Shown: in pieces, positions 1-9,680 of the stretch | Layout of the letters: the number at the start of each line of letters is the position of its first letter | Numbering within the stretch: position 1 is the stretch's first letter | DNA from: Bryobacteraceae bacterium | GTDB lineage: Bacteria; Acidobacteriota; Terriglobia; Bryobacterales; Bryobacteraceae | NCBI GenBank assembly: GCA_029975915.1 | Contig: JARKOC010000371.1 | Location: 1-64,000 of the forward strand | DNA: 64,000 nt | Direction of reading: 5' to 3' | The notes under the pieces: generated by a model | What the model saw: only the letters and a program-made list of their open reading frames with translations | What the model was told of the DNA's origin: nothing | The model's database searches: none | Translations under genes and position numbers: made by a program

Positions 1-852
1 GGCTTTCTTGAAGTCTCCCTGGAGATCGGCAGGGAGTTTCTTGTGGTACCAGGAGGTTGCTGTCATGGAGGGCAGCAGCGAGAGGTACGGCAAATCGTTA
101 CCTGGCAGCGTCGAGGTCGTTTGGAAGTTCAGAATGCTGGAAACCAGCAGCACGCCGTTGAAGGCGATGCCTTTGTTGACAAGGTGCCCGGCGACGCCGG
201 CGGCGCGAAACGTCCCGTAGCTTTCGCCGATGACATACAGCGGCGAGGTCCAGCGGTTGTAGCGCGTAAGGTAGAGACGGATGAACTCGCCGACGCTCTC
301 GATGTCGCCGTCGACGCCATAAAACTTCTTGCCGAGTTCGGCCGTGGCGGCTCGGCTGTATCCAGTGCCGACAGTGTCGATGAAAACCATATCAGTGAAG
401 TCGAGGAAGGTGTGCTCATTGTCGACAAGTTGGAACGGCGGCGGAGGATACGAGCCGTCCTCGTTCAGCTTCACGCGCTTGGGCCCGATCATGCCCAGGT
501 GCATCCAGACGCTCGCTGCTCCGGGCCCGCCATTGAAGGAAAACATGAGCGGGCGCTCTGCTTTAGGAGTAGGCGTGTCGAGAGTATAGGCCATGAAGAA
601 GACATGTGCCTCGGTCTGTCCGGTGCGCTCATTGACCAGCGGGAGGCGTCCGGCTGTTGCCTTGTATTTCAGAGTGCGGCCGCCGATTTTCAGTTCATGA
701 TCGGTAACTACGGGAGCTGGCTCGGGTGGCAGCGGCTTGGCCGGGGCGGTAGTCTGAGCCGCGGCAGGTGTGGCCTCGGGATCCTGCCTCTGCGACTGTG
801 GCCGCTGGGCGAAGAGCGATAGCGTGATGGCGAAAGCGAGAACGAACCGCAT
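1..852 (-). CDS. Peptidase S10 (serine carboxypeptidase) family, 3' truncated by window edge
   Basis: This is the N-terminal 284 codons of a secreted alpha/beta-hydrolase-fold serine carboxypeptidase; the C-terminus with the Asp and His of the triad lies outside the window. The ATG at 852 gives a short hydrophobic signal peptide ending near FAQ, then a Pro/Ala-rich linker. FNGGPGAASVW is the oxyanion-hole motif of S10 enzymes, and GESYG carries the predicted nucleophile Ser211. The family removes C-terminal residues from peptides; the substrate cannot be told here. The gene has no close operon partner in the window: the next upstream gene ends 80 bases away on the same strand. The family call is firm; the specific activity is not known. 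Confidence 0.85.
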   Translation of the reverse strand, partial: MRFVLAFAITLSLFAQRPQSQRQDPEATPAAAQTTAPAKPLPPEPAPVVTDHELKIGGRTLKYKATAGRLPLVNERTGQTEAHVFFMAYTLDTPTPKAERPLMFSFNGGPGAASVWMHLGMIGPKRVKLNEDGSYPPPPFQLVDNEHTFLDFTDMVFIDTVGTGYSRAATAELGKKFYGVDGDIESVGEFIRLYLTRYNRWTSPLYVIGESYGTFRAAGVAGHLVNKGIAFNGVLLVSSILNFQTTSTLPGNDLPYLSLLPSMTATSWYHKKLPADLQGDFKKA

Positions 853-931
853 GCAATCATGATACGCGACGAGCACTGCCGCGCTGCACATTCATCCCCG
901 GCCATGGTCATGTCAGTTCGCTCCGGACGGC

Positions 932-2554
932 TTACTCTGCGTCCGAATTCGCCCTGGATTCGGCGCCCATGCCGCTTCTGCCCACGAAGTCCATCGGGCC
1001 TGTGAAGCCGGGCCCTCCGGCCCCGACGTATCCCCGGCTGGCTCCGCTCGCGTCCGGACTCACCCAGAACGCATACAGATCGCCGTTTCTGAGATAGAAC
1101 CTGAAGCGCACCGGCAACCCGTGCAACCGCGACAACTCGGCGACGCCTTTCCACCTCACGTGGATGAGCGTTCCATCGCTTCGGATCGGCTCACAATTGT
1201 CTCTCGAACATCCGCCCGCCACCTTCCCATCGGCGCCGATGATCTCCACCAGCAGTTCGCCGGATGCCGCCGCTGCATTCACGAACACCTGCGATCCCGA
1301 AAACAGCACCGGCCGCGTTGTCAGCACGCCGCCGGCGTTGCCTGCCCGCATCGACGCGAATCCATCCCGCCTGAGAATCCCCAGCCCGGTCGTGCAAACT
1401 CCGTCGGTCTTCGAGCCCGGCACGCCCGCCCGCCCGGAGACATAGAAATACAGCTTGTCGCGTACCACCAAGACGCACCCGCCCGCCGACTGCACGTTGC
1501 CCCAGTTCCAATCGCCCTGCCTCTCGGAGACTGGCAGCAGCGCGCGGCGGTTCGGCCGGTGCCAATGAAAACCATCCCTGCTGAATCCGGCCAGCACCTC
1601 GTTCGGCTTGGGCCGGTCCTCCGGCTGACCCTTCCAAATGCTGAACAACCCCAGAAGGATGCTCTCATAGGCCACCGCGTCCAGGTTGTACAACTCCGCG
1701 GGAACCTTCATGTCCGTCCTCCGCGGATCGAGCGGATCGGCCCCCACCCAAACCGGCGTGGTCCTTTTCGTCCAGAAGAAACCGTCCTCGATGTTCTCGC
1801 TCTCCCAATAGAGCCGCATCCGCTGGTCGCGGTTGTCGTCCTTCAGGCTGAATATCCACCTCTTCCGGAACGGGTTGTAAAACATTGTGCTGCGGTCTTT
1901 TGCCGTCCCACTCATCGCTGCCACAGCGCTCCAGTGAATCCCGTCCGGCGAGTAGTGGAGGGCAAAACGCGGCGGTTTTTCCCCGCCCATCTGCCTGAAC
2001 AGCTTGAACCGACGGTTCGGATTCGGCTCATTGTGGTCGAGCCACACTGTCGTCGAACCTCTCGGAATGTCCAATACGATGTTCGTGCCGCGCCGGACAT
2101 CTAATGCCGGCTTCTCCCAACGAATGCCGTCCTTCGACCAGGCGTAGGCCATAGGCCCCCAATAACCCGCCATGTACCAGATTTTGAAGAGGTTGTCCGC
2201 CGGATCGAACCACACCCCGTCGCTGAACACCATCGATACTGAGGCTCGCTCCGTCTTCTCCCACGGCCGGTCCGGCCTCAGCACCGGGCTTTCCGGATGA
2301 TACTCCGCCTGGTGATACACGCGTTCGAGCGTCGTCTCGGCAATCAGAAAATCGTCCACGAAGAGCTGCCGACCCACATCGATCGGGATCACCTCAGGCG
2401 GCGAGGCCAGGTAGGGCACGTCCATCGGCTTGTATTCGAGGATGTGCTTGCGGGGAGGCCATTCCGCTGGCAACACGATCCCGTTGTGTAGAACCTCCTG
2501 TGCTGCCAACGGCGCAGCGGCGGCGAAGATAAAGGCTTGGCGTCTGGTCATCAT
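932..2554 (-). CDS. Exported five-bladed propeller-like protein (GH32/GH43-like), function unknown
   Basis: The 540-residue protein starts MMTRRQAF followed by an Ala-rich stretch ending AAQ, a Tat-like leader. The body has a propeller-like pattern of short repeated blades: WFDPADNLFKIWYMAGYWG, then AYAWSKDGIRWEKP, then LHYSPDGIHW, then FSRDGFHWHRP. Such 'S-x-DG-x-x-W' blades are typical of GH32/GH43-like proteins annotated in Acidobacteria and Planctomycetes. VDDFLIAET near residue 70 is typical of this uncharacterised subgroup. I cannot identify a convincing catalytic Asp/Glu set, so it may be a glycoside hydrolase or a binding protein. It stands alone on the minus strand, divergent from the MerR gene. 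Confidence 0.6.
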   Translation of the reverse strand: MMTRRQAFIFAAAAPLAAQEVLHNGIVLPAEWPPRKHILEYKPMDVPYLASPPEVIPIDVGRQLFVDDFLIAETTLERVYHQAEYHPESPVLRPDRPWEKTERASVSMVFSDGVWFDPADNLFKIWYMAGYWGPMAYAWSKDGIRWEKPALDVRRGTNIVLDIPRGSTTVWLDHNEPNPNRRFKLFRQMGGEKPPRFALHYSPDGIHWSAVAAMSGTAKDRSTMFYNPFRKRWIFSLKDDNRDQRMRLYWESENIEDGFFWTKRTTPVWVGADPLDPRRTDMKVPAELYNLDAVAYESILLGLFSIWKGQPEDRPKPNEVLAGFSRDGFHWHRPNRRALLPVSERQGDWNWGNVQSAGGCVLVVRDKLYFYVSGRAGVPGSKTDGVCTTGLGILRRDGFASMRAGNAGGVLTTRPVLFSGSQVFVNAAAASGELLVEIIGADGKVAGGCSRDNCEPIRSDGTLIHVRWKGVAELSRLHGLPVRFRFYLRNGDLYAFWVSPDASGASRGYVGAGGPGFTGPMDFVGRSGMGAESRANSDAE

Positions 2555-2674
2555 TTCCGGTTAGTAACCACTCTATCCTTCCATGTACGGACGTGTCTTA
2601 CTGGAACTTCGGGAGACTTTCGGCAGAGTCAACAGCCGAAGGAGCGAATTATCCCGAGCCATGACAAGAAGTGC

Positions 2675-2706
2675 TTGACCTGTCTACAACTAGAGGGTCG
2701 AAGGTA
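2675..2706 (+). promoter_or_regulatory. Candidate MerR-type promoter/operator
   Basis: TTGACC at 2675-2680 could be a -35 box. It overlaps a dyad, GACC at 2677-2680 and GGTC at 2696-2699. Regulators of the MerR family bind dyads inside overlong spacers (19-20 bp) and often control themselves. The -10 box is poor (AAGGTA, 2701-2706, 20-bp spacing), so autoregulation is only a suggestion. Confidence 0.33.
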
Positions 2707-2722
2707 GAAACAGGAGGTGCTA

Positions 2723-3250
2723 ATGACCGTTACGGAACTCGCCCGGCAATGTGGTTTAAGCCGCACGGCCGTTCTTTACTACGAATCGGAAGGTCTATTG
2801 CCGCCGCCTCCCCGCACTGCCGGCAACTACCGGAGCTACGGCGAACCGCATCGCGAGCGGCTCGCACGCATCCGGGCCTATCGCGATGCGGGGCTCACGC
2901 TCGACGACATCCGCGGCTTGCTCGAGGCCAAGGCCGGAAACGAAGCATCGGCCGTGCTCGAACGCCGCCTGGCAGGGATCACTGCGGAGATCGAACGGCT
3001 CAGGGGCCATCAACGCTCCATCCTTCAACTGCTCAAAACCAGATCGACCTTCAGGAGATACAAAATGCTGACCAAAGATAAACTCGTTTCCATCATGCGG
3101 GCCGCCGGACTCTCCGACGACGACATGAACCGTTTCCACGCTGAGTTCGAACGCTCGGCGCCGGCTGAACACCAGGAGTTCCTCGAATTCCTCAAGATCC
3201 CGTCTGCTGAGATCAGCCAGATTCGGGAGTGGTCCCGCAAAGGCAAGTAG
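2723..3250 (+). CDS. MerR family transcriptional regulator
   Basis: A 175-residue one-component regulator. The N-terminal winged helix-turn-helix reads MTVTELARQCGLSRTAVLYYESEGLLPPP, the MerR signature, followed by the wing (NYRSY) and a dimerisation coiled coil around residues 75-110. The C-terminal 65 residues form a small effector region without the Cys pairs of metal or SoxR types, so the ligand is unknown. A GTG six bases upstream is also in frame, but AGGAGG at 2712-2717 is placed 5 nt before the ATG at 2723, which decides the start. It is convergent with dnaB. No obvious target operon is adjacent, so a self-regulated role or distant targets are possible. Confidence 0.88.
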   Translation: MTVTELARQCGLSRTAVLYYESEGLLPPPPRTAGNYRSYGEPHRERLARIRAYRDAGLTLDDIRGLLEAKAGNEASAVLERRLAGITAEIERLRGHQRSILQLLKTRSTFRRYKMLTKDKLVSIMRAAGLSDDDMNRFHAEFERSAPAEHQEFLEFLKIPSAEISQIREWSRKGK

Positions 3251-3271
3251 CGGGCGGGCTTCAACCACCGG

Positions 3272-3300
3272 GCCGCTGGCGAAGATCAAGCGCCGGCGGC
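3272..3300. terminator. Hairpin between convergent MerR gene and dnaB
   Basis: GCCGCTGGCG (3272-3281) pairs with CGCCGGCGGC (3291-3300) over ten positions with one G-T pair and a 9-nt loop. It lies between two converging genes, where a shared terminator is expected. Neither strand has a T run after the stem, so this may work weakly or need Rho. Confidence 0.35.
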
Positions 3301-3315
3301 CCCGCAGCCATTTGG

Positions 3316-4701
3316 CTAACCTTCCTCGTCGACGAAATCCTCGGCCGGATTCTCGAATTTGGTGTACTCGTGCAGGAAGACCAGCGGCACCTTTCCCGTG
3401 GGGCCATTTCTCTGTTTGGCTAGGATCAATTCGGCGACGCCTCTCAAGTCCTCGCGGTCTTTCTGGTAAACCTCCGGACGGAAGATGAATGCCACGAGGT
3501 CGGCATCCTGCTCGATGGATCCAGATTCGCGCAGATCGCTCAACTGCGGCCGGTGGTCTCCGATCCTCTGCTCCGGGGCGCGGCTCAACTGCGACAGCAC
3601 GAGAAACGGAACATTCAAATCCTTCGCCAGCAGTTTCATGCCACGCGATAGAGCGCCAACCTCCTGGGTCCGGTTGCTGTTCCGGCCGAGCGACGGCGTC
3701 GGCATCAACTGGAGGTAATCCACCACAACGAGACCGAGATCGGTCTGCGTGCGCAGCTTGCGCAGTTTGGCGTTGATGTCCATCATCGTCGTTGAACTCG
3801 TGTCGTCAATGTAGATCGGGGCGTCAAACAAATCCGAAGCGGCCATTGAAAGCCGGCCGCGATCCTCACGATCGAGTGCGCCGATGCGGAACTTCTGCTG
3901 ATTGACTCTGGCCCTGGAACAGATGAGCCTCGTCATCAACGACTCCTTCGACATCTCCAACGAGAAGATAGCCACTCCCTTCGGGTTCCGGTGATGTGTC
4001 GCCATGTGCAACGCGATATTCAGCGCCAATGCCGTCTTGCCCATGGCGGGACGGGCCGCCAGGATGAAAAGCTCGCCGCCGTGCAGGCCTCCGGTCATGT
4101 CGTCGAACTTGATGAAGCCAGTGTGGAGACCGGACTCGCGATGTGCAGGATCAAGAAAAGCGCCCAATCCGCCTTCATAGTTCTCAAAGACCTGGCGCGC
4201 GCTGACCAGATCGGCCTTGGTCTGCGATTCACTGAGTTTGAGCAGCGAGGTCTGGGCAGCGCTGATGATCCCCGAAGGCGACTCCTCGCCTAGGTAGCAA
4301 CGCTGCATGATCTCCTGCGACGAGAAGATCAATTCCCGCAGAACGGCCTTTTCCTTGACGATCTGAACGTAGCTGTCGAGGTTGTGCAGTTCCGGAAGTC
4401 CTTCGTCAAGGCTGATCAGGTAACTCAAGCCGTCGACGGCTTCCAGTTCTCCGTACTTCATCAACTCATTGGCCAGGGTGACTCGGTCGATGCGCTCTTC
4501 CCGCTCATTGAGTTCCAGCATTCGCCTGAAGATCTTGCGGTGCTTCTCGATACTGAAATCGTCGGCGAGCAGGACCGATGCCACGGCGACAAAGGACGCG
4601 TCGTTGAGCAGGATCGCTCCGAGCACCATGCGCTCGGCGTACACATTGGATGGAAGTCCACGCTCGAATTCGGGATTGCCGCTATTGCCGGAAGCCGCCA
4701 T
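3316..4701 (-). CDS. dnaB: Replicative DNA helicase DnaB
   Basis: A full-length 461-residue hexameric 5'-3' helicase that unwinds the replication fork. The N-terminal DnaG-interacting domain starts at about residue 17 (PSNVYAERMVLGAILL). The RecA-like motor has Walker A at AARPAMGKTALALN (GKT at 221-223), Walker B at LGLVVVDYLQLM, and the conserved LSQLSRAPEQR and DLRESGSIEQDAD motifs. No intein interrupts it. Its upstream region carries a cluster of DnaA-box-like sites at 4781-4812. It is a monocistronic-looking minus-strand gene, convergent with the MerR gene and downstream of the fucosidase gene. Confidence 0.97.
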   Translation of the reverse strand: MAASGNSGNPEFERGLPSNVYAERMVLGAILLNDASFVAVASVLLADDFSIEKHRKIFRRMLELNEREERIDRVTLANELMKYGELEAVDGLSYLISLDEGLPELHNLDSYVQIVKEKAVLRELIFSSQEIMQRCYLGEESPSGIISAAQTSLLKLSESQTKADLVSARQVFENYEGGLGAFLDPAHRESGLHTGFIKFDDMTGGLHGGELFILAARPAMGKTALALNIALHMATHHRNPKGVAIFSLEMSKESLMTRLICSRARVNQQKFRIGALDREDRGRLSMAASDLFDAPIYIDDTSSTTMMDINAKLRKLRTQTDLGLVVVDYLQLMPTPSLGRNSNRTQEVGALSRGMKLLAKDLNVPFLVLSQLSRAPEQRIGDHRPQLSDLRESGSIEQDADLVAFIFRPEVYQKDREDLRGVAELILAKQRNGPTGKVPLVFLHEYTKFENPAEDFVDEEG

Positions 4702-4780
4702 GGGTGGGATCGAAGTTCATTCTATCGCGGCTGGCCCGCTGCCCTGAGGATTTGCACGCCTTTATTCGGTTTTGAAGAGT

Positions 4781-4812
4781 CCATCCACAGGATTTCCACA
4801 GGCTGTGGATTA
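4781..4812. promoter_or_regulatory. Cluster of three DnaA-box-like sites upstream of dnaB
   Basis: Three matches to the TTATCCACA DnaA box lie within 32 bp: CCATCCACA (4781-4789), ATTTCCACA (4792-4800) and, inverted, TGTGGATTA (4804-4812, 8 of 9). They lie 80-111 bp upstream of the dnaB ATG and overlap the fucosidase stop codon. DnaA acting on dnaB is plausible, but none of the three is a perfect box. Confidence 0.4.
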
Positions 4813-6123
4813 CTTCATGTCCACCGCCAGAACGGTGACGTGTGGATCCGCCTTGACCGAGGAGAGATCGATCACGAGTTTTGCGCCGGCTCGCCTGAAT
4901 CCTAGCGTAGATGGGCCGCCGAGCCAGCGGACGCGGCGCACACCTCCGGAGAGGCCCTCCACCGTGAGTTCATTCCCCGGCCAGTCAAACAGATGTAGGT
5001 ACACAGTCTTTCCCTTCTCCGTGGAACGAATTCCGGGGGTCTGTTGCAGAGGTCCGAATGTGGTTCCATAGATCGCCTCGCCGTTCTTGCCCAGCCAAAC
5101 ACCCATTTGCTCCAGCCGCTCGACGAACTCAGGTTGGATCTCACCCTCTGGCGTGGGCCCCACATTCAGAAGGAAGTTGCCACCCTTGCTGGCGGCGTCG
5201 ACCAGCGCACGGATCAATGTCGTCGTGGACTTGAAGTTGCGGTCGTTCCGGTTGTACGCCCATGTCTCATTGATTGTCATGCAGGTCTCCCACGGCTGGA
5301 ACTGGTCCCGCGTCGGCGCCGCTGTGCTGAGTCCGGCATCATTTGGGTCGGTATTGCCGACTTTGGCTCCCTTCACCGGGATCGCCCTGGGCAGCCTCTG
5401 TTCTGGTGTCACATAGTCTCCGGTCAGACCGATCCGATTGTTGATCAGCGCCGCCGGCTGCATTTCGCGGATCAGCTTATGAAAACGATATCCGTCGTAC
5501 TTGCGTTGATCAGCAAGGCCATCAAACCAGATCACGAAAAGCTGTCCATAGCCCGTAAGTAATTCACGCAACTGAAGTTCCATGTAATCCAGGTAGGTAG
5601 ACCATTCGGCCCGCCAGGGCTCGCCCCGCCAGTTCTTGTTGGAGTCGACCGACGTATCGCGGTAACCAGGATGGTTCAGGTCCGGCGGAGAGTAGTAGAA
5701 CCCGAGTGGAATGTTCTCCTTGCGTGCGGCCACGGCTAATTGCGCCGCGATGTCTTTGCCGTACGGTGTCCGGGTGATCTTGTAGTTCGTATATGCAGAA
5801 TCGAACATGCAGAAGCCGTCATGGTGTTTCGAGGTGAAAACTATATATCTTTGACCGGCGGCCTTGGCCAAACGAATCCATGCGTCCGGGTTAAACTTCA
5901 CCGGGTTGAACCGTTCCGGCAGCTTACGGTATTCGGGTTCTGAGATACCCCAGCGGCTCTGGCCCATGATTGGCCAGGATGCTTCCACGCTTGCTAAGGA
6001 GTAAGGCCCCCAATGAATGAACATTCCGAATTTGGCTTCGTTGAATCTGACGATCCGATCTTCCGGTTGAGAGGCCAGCGCGGCGAGACACACGCTAGCG
6101 GCGAGGATTGTTCTGGCGATCAT
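4810..6123 (-). CDS. Alpha-L-fucosidase, GH29
   Basis: An exported retaining fucosidase that releases terminal alpha-L-fucose from glycans. The open frame extends 54 codons further upstream, but the ATG at 6123 begins a clean signal peptide (MIARTILAASVCLAALAS) and matches the family N-terminus EDRIVRFNEAKFGMFIHWG. Conserved GH29 features are FGMFIHWG, the KHHDGF motif near residue 99 and VIWFDG with predicted nucleophile Asp201. The 437-residue length fits a catalytic barrel plus a C-terminal beta-sandwich. It is divergent from the acyl-CoA synthetase gene. Together with the GH95-like gene at 37.7-40.1 kb it points to use of fucosylated plant or microbial polysaccharides. Confidence 0.93.
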   Translation of the reverse strand: MIARTILAASVCLAALASQPEDRIVRFNEAKFGMFIHWGPYSLASVEASWPIMGQSRWGISEPEYRKLPERFNPVKFNPDAWIRLAKAAGQRYIVFTSKHHDGFCMFDSAYTNYKITRTPYGKDIAAQLAVAARKENIPLGFYYSPPDLNHPGYRDTSVDSNKNWRGEPWRAEWSTYLDYMELQLRELLTGYGQLFVIWFDGLADQRKYDGYRFHKLIREMQPAALINNRIGLTGDYVTPEQRLPRAIPVKGAKVGNTDPNDAGLSTAAPTRDQFQPWETCMTINETWAYNRNDRNFKSTTTLIRALVDAASKGGNFLLNVGPTPEGEIQPEFVERLEQMGVWLGKNGEAIYGTTFGPLQQTPGIRSTEKGKTVYLHLFDWPGNELTVEGLSGGVRRVRWLGGPSTLGFRRAGAKLVIDLSSVKADPHVTVLAVDMK

Positions 6124-6131
6124 GGCGGGAT

Positions 6132-6160
6132 TGTATAACGGACAGTGGACCGGTGGCGAA
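6132..6160 (-). promoter_or_regulatory. Candidate promoter of the fucosidase gene
   Basis: On the minus strand TTCGCC (6155-6160) and TATACA (6132-6137) are separated by 17 bp. The -10 box is good and the -35 is weak. It ends 8 bp before the fucosidase ATG, so the leader would be almost absent. Confidence 0.33.
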
Positions 6161-6290
6161 CGGCAGAGCCTTATGGTCGCCGGAGTTAGGATAAAACCGC
6201 CCAATAGTGCGCACGACCGGTTGAAGTGCCGGCGGACGAAGGTCGAAGATAAGAGAGTAAAGAGACTTTTCTGTCGGGAACTCACAACAC

Positions 6291-9041
6291 ATGAAACCTA
6301 TAGGCTTCAAACCCGAATCCGCTCACGACATTTTCAAACACGACGTATTTAAACGTGAGGCACACCCGCTCGATCCGTTCTTCACCCCGAAGAATGTGGC
6401 CATGATCGGCGCCACAGAGAATCCTGGCAGCGTTGGCCGCACGACCATGTGGAACCTCATGAGCACCCCGTTCGGCGGCGCCATCTTTCCCGTGAATCCA
6501 AAACGCCAGAGCGTGCTCGGCATCAAGGCGTACCCGACCGTGAAGGACATTCCGGCCGCGGTGGACCTGGCTGTGATCACAACGCCTGCCAAGTTCATTC
6601 CGGGGATTGTCCGCGAATGCGGCGAGGCGGGCATCACAGCCGCAGTGGTCATCTCGGCCGGGTTCAAGGAAGCCGGCGATGAAGGCAAGCGCTTGGAGAG
6701 AGAACTCCTTGCCGAAGCCGCGAAGGCGAATATGCGGATCATCGGGCCGAACTGTCTGGGTGTCATGGTTCCGCCGAGCGGATTGAATGCAACCTTCGCC
6801 GCGTGCATGGCGAGGCCAGGCAATGTCGGATTCCTGTCGCAATCCGGCGCACTGTGCACGGCAGTGCTGGACTGGTCGATGCGCGAGATGGTCGGATTCT
6901 CTGCGTTCATGAGTTTGGGTTCGATGGCCGATGTGGGTTGGGGCGACCTGATCTACTACCTGGGAAACGATCCAAAGACGCGGTCGATCCTGATCTACAT
7001 GGAGTCGGTTGGCGATGCACGGAGTTTCCTGTCGGCAGCGCGCGAGGTGGCGATGAACAAGCCCATCATCGTCATCAAGGCAGGCAGGACGGCGGCAGGG
7101 TCGAAGGCGGCGGCCTCGCATACGGGATCGCTGACTGGTTCGGACGACGTTCTGGACGTGGCGTTCATGAGGTCCGGCGTGCTCCGGGTGAACAACATTT
7201 CGGACCTGTTCTATATGGCCGAGGTCCTAGCCAAACAGCCACGCCCGAAGGGGCCGCGGTTGACAATCCTGACCAATGCGGGCGGTCCGGGCGTTCTGGC
7301 GGCGGATGCCCTATTGCTGGGCGGCGGCGAACTGGCGGATATCTCAGACCAGACCATCGAAGAGATGAACAAATTTCTTCCTGCCTCCTGGAGCCACTCG
7401 AATCCAATCGACATCATTGGCGATGCGGGCCCGGAGCGCTATGCCAAGGCGCTCGAAGTGGCGGCGAAGGATCCGAATTCGGACGGCATGCTCGTCATCC
7501 TGACTCCTCAGGCCATGACAGACGCCACTCAGACCGCAGAGCACCTGAAGCCATACGCGAAACTGGGTGACAAGCCTGTGCTGGCTTCTTGGATGGGCGG
7601 AACCGATGTCGCGGCCGGAGAGCAGATTCTCAACAATGCCGGCATCCCAACCTACGCCTACCCCGACACCGCCGCCAGGCTGTACAACTACATGTGGCAG
7701 TACGCAAAGAACGTGAACGCCCTCTACGAGACGCCGCGTTATGGCGGCTCCACCGAGGCTGACGACAGAGAAGCCGCGGCGGCCATCGTTGAAAAGGTGC
7801 GCAAGACGGGACGCACGATTCTAACCGAGCACGAGTCCAAGCAGGTACTCGCGGCCTACGGCATTCCAACGCTGCCTTCGGTGATCGCCACCAGCGCCGC
7901 CGCTGCGGTGGAGGCGGCTGCCGGAATGGGCTATCCGGTCGTGCTCAAGCTTCATTCCGAGACAATCACCCATAAAACAGACGTCGGCGGCGTAGTGTTG
8001 AACCTGAAGGATGCGGCGGCCGTCGAGGCGGCATTCGAATCGATCCGTGCATCCGTGGCAGCCAAAGTGGGCGCGGAACATTTTGGCGGCGTGAACGTGC
8101 AGCCTTTCGCGAAACTCGACGGCTACGAAGTGATCGTAGGCAGTTCAGTCGATCCCCAGTTCGGCCCGGTGATGCTTTTCGGCATGGGCGGTCAACTGGT
8201 CGAGGTGTTCAAAGACCGCTCCCTGGCGTTGCCGCCCCTAAACACGACGCTGGCCCGGCGCTTGATGGAACGGACCAAGATCTACACCGCGTTGAAAGGG
8301 GTGCGTGGCCGCAAACCGGTGGACCTCGCCGCGCTTGAACAATTGCTGGTTCGCTTCAGCCTGCTTGTCGTCGACCACCCCTGGATCAAGGAGATTGACA
8401 TTAACCCGCTACTAGCGTCGCCCGAAAGACTGCTGGCCCTTGATGCTCGCGTGGTCCTGCATGATCCGTCGACGCCCGAGTCCGAGTTGCCCCGGCCTTC
8501 CATCCGTCCGTACCCGGTCCAGTATGAATCAGAGTGGACGATGAAGAATGGCGAGACCGTCTTGATTCGTCCTATCCGTCCGGAGGACGAACCCATGCTC
8601 GTGAAGTTCCACCAGGCGCTTTCCGAGCGGACCGTATATCAGCGTTATCTCCAAATGCTGAATCTCAGTCAGCGGATCGCGCACGAGCGTCTGACCCGGA
8701 TCTGTTTCATCGACTACGCCCGGCAGATGGCGCTCGTCGTTGAACGCGAAGTGCCCGGCACAGGCGAGAAGGAAGTGATCGCCGTGGCGCGGCTGCAAGG
8801 CCTCTCCGGAGCCACTGGTTCCGAATTTGCCATCGTTGTCACCGACGAACATCAGAAGACTGGCCTTGGCACTGAACTGCTGAGGCGGCTCATCGAGATC
8901 GGCCGGGCGGAAGGCGTGAAGGTGATCACCGCCGATATCCTGGCGGAAAACACCGCTATGCAGAAAGTAAGCGAGAAACTCGGGTTCAAACTGACCCGTG
9001 AGCCAGGCGATCCGGTGGTTTCGGCCAGACTCGAATTGTAG
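6291..9041 (+). CDS. Acyl-CoA synthetase (ADP-forming) fused to GNAT acetyltransferase (Pat-like)
   Basis: A 916-residue fusion. In order: a CoA-binding Rossmann domain (about 25-150), succinyl-CoA-synthetase-like domains (about 150-470), an ATP-grasp domain (about 500-720, with [11 protein letters not shown]) and a C-terminal GNAT domain from residue 751 ([16 protein letters not shown]; acetyl-CoA site near [10 protein letters not shown]). This architecture matches the Pat/YfiQ protein lysine acetyltransferases, which acetylate acetyl-CoA synthetase. In enterobacterial Pat the synthetase part is reported to have lost the phospho-histidine. Here His277 sits in [11 protein letters not shown], as in active ADP-forming acetate-CoA ligases. 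It could therefore be an enzyme, a regulator or both. The gene is divergent from the fucosidase gene. Confidence 0.88.
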   Translation: MKPIGFKPESAHDIFKHDVFKREAHPLDPFFTPKNVAMIGATENPGSVGRTTMWNLMSTPFGGAIFPVNPKRQSVLGIKAYPTVKDIPAAVDLAVITTPAKFIPGIVRECGEAGITAAVVISAGFKEAGDEGKRLERELLAEAAKANMRIIGPNCLGVMVPPSGLNATFAACMARPGNVGFLSQSGALCTAVLDWSMREMVGFSAFMSLGSMADVGWGDLIYYLGNDPKTRSILIYMESVGDARSFLSAAREVAMNKPIIVIKAGRTAAGSKAAASHTGSLTGSDDVLDVAFMRSGVLRVNNISDLFYMAEVLAKQPRPKGPRLTILTNAGGPGVLAADALLLGGGELADISDQTIEEMNKFLPASWSHSNPIDIIGDAGPERYAKALEVAAKDPNSDGMLVILTPQAMTDATQTAEHLKPYAKLGDKPVLASWMGGTDVAAGEQILNNAGIPTYAYPDTAARLYNYMWQYAKNVNALYETPRYGGSTEADDREAAAAIVEKVRKTGRTILTEHESKQVLAAYGIPTLPSVIATSAAAAVEAAAGMGYPVVLKLHSETITHKTDVGGVVLNLKDAAAVEAAFESIRASVAAKVGAEHFGGVNVQPFAKLDGYEVIVGSSVDPQFGPVMLFGMGGQLVEVFKDRSLALPPLNTTLARRLMERTKIYTALKGVRGRKPVDLAALEQLLVRFSLLVVDHPWIKEIDINPLLASPERLLALDARVVLHDPSTPESELPRPSIRPYPVQYESEWTMKNGETVLIRPIRPEDEPMLVKFHQALSERTVYQRYLQMLNLSQRIAHERLTRICFIDYARQMALVVEREVPGTGEKEVIAVARLQGLSGATGSEFAIVVTDEHQKTGLGTELLRRLIEIGRAEGVKVITADILAENTAMQKVSEKLGFKLTREPGDPVVSARLEL

Positions 9042-9104
9042 TATCCTCGCAGACAAGCTCAAATCGTGGCATGCGTCCACGAAGTCTTGGATGGAGGAAT
9101 GAAT

Positions 9105-9599
9105 ATGGCTTTCTGCCCAAATTGCGGAGCGCAGGTCAACGGGAACTTTTGCGGCAACTGCGGCGCAACGATGAATGCCGGCGCAACGCCCGGATCCGGT
9201 CCGCAGTACCAACAACAGCAATACCAGCAGCCCCAGTATCAGCAGCCTCAGGCCGCCGGGATGCCGAACAATACGGCTGCTGCGCTCTGCTACCTGGCTG
9301 GGTTCGTCACCGGGATCATCTTCCTGGTTCTCCAGCCTTACAATACCGATCCGAAAATCAAGTACCATGCCTGGCAGTCAATTGGTTTCAACGTGGCGAT
9401 GATTGCGATCATGGTCCTGTTGAGCATCCTGACGGCGCTGACTGGGGGGATTCTCGGCTTGGTGCTGGCGCCGCTTGGCCTGATCATCTGGCTCGGCGCG
9501 TTCGTGCTGTGGCTGTTCTTGATGTACAAAGCCTACCAGGGCGAAGGTTTGCACCTGCCGGTAATCGGCGACTTCGCCAAGAAACAGGCAGGCATGTAG
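9105..9599 (+). CDS. Zinc-ribbon DUF4870-like membrane protein
   Basis: A 164-residue protein with a zinc ribbon at the very N-terminus (Cys4, Cys7, Cys16, Cys19), a Gln/Tyr/Pro-rich linker (repeats of QYQQP, about 38-55), and three hydrophobic segments typical of DUF4870 membrane proteins, with the conserved KYHAWQS motif. Its role is unknown. Upstream in-frame starts exist, but GGAGG at 9093-9097 is correctly spaced for the ATG at 9105 rather than 9099. It follows the Pat-like gene on the same strand after 63 bases and ends before a strong hairpin. Confidence 0.82.
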   Translation: MAFCPNCGAQVNGNFCGNCGATMNAGATPGSGPQYQQQQYQQPQYQQPQAAGMPNNTAAALCYLAGFVTGIIFLVLQPYNTDPKIKYHAWQSIGFNVAMIAIMVLLSILTALTGGILGLVLAPLGLIIWLGAFVLWLFLMYKAYQGEGLHLPVIGDFAKKQAGM

Positions 9600-9629
9600 T
9601 CAGATTTCGATTCGTACCGGCCCGTATCG

Positions 9630-9656
9630 GCGGGGACCGCGCGTGTCGGTCCCCGC
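9630..9656. terminator. Bidirectional terminator hairpin
   Basis: GCGGGGACCG and CGGTCCCCGC form a perfect 10-bp stem with a 7-nt loop, between the convergent zinc-ribbon gene and rfbB. The T run is poor on both strands, so termination is inferred mainly from position and stem strength. Confidence 0.6.
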
Positions 9657-9680
9657 ATCCTTGTTGGCACTGCTCCTGGT

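Noticed and set aside
43..822. A long plus-strand frame over the first gene
   Set aside because: It is antisense to the carboxypeptidase, which has clear motifs (NGGPG, GESYG) and a signal peptide; the plus frame has none.
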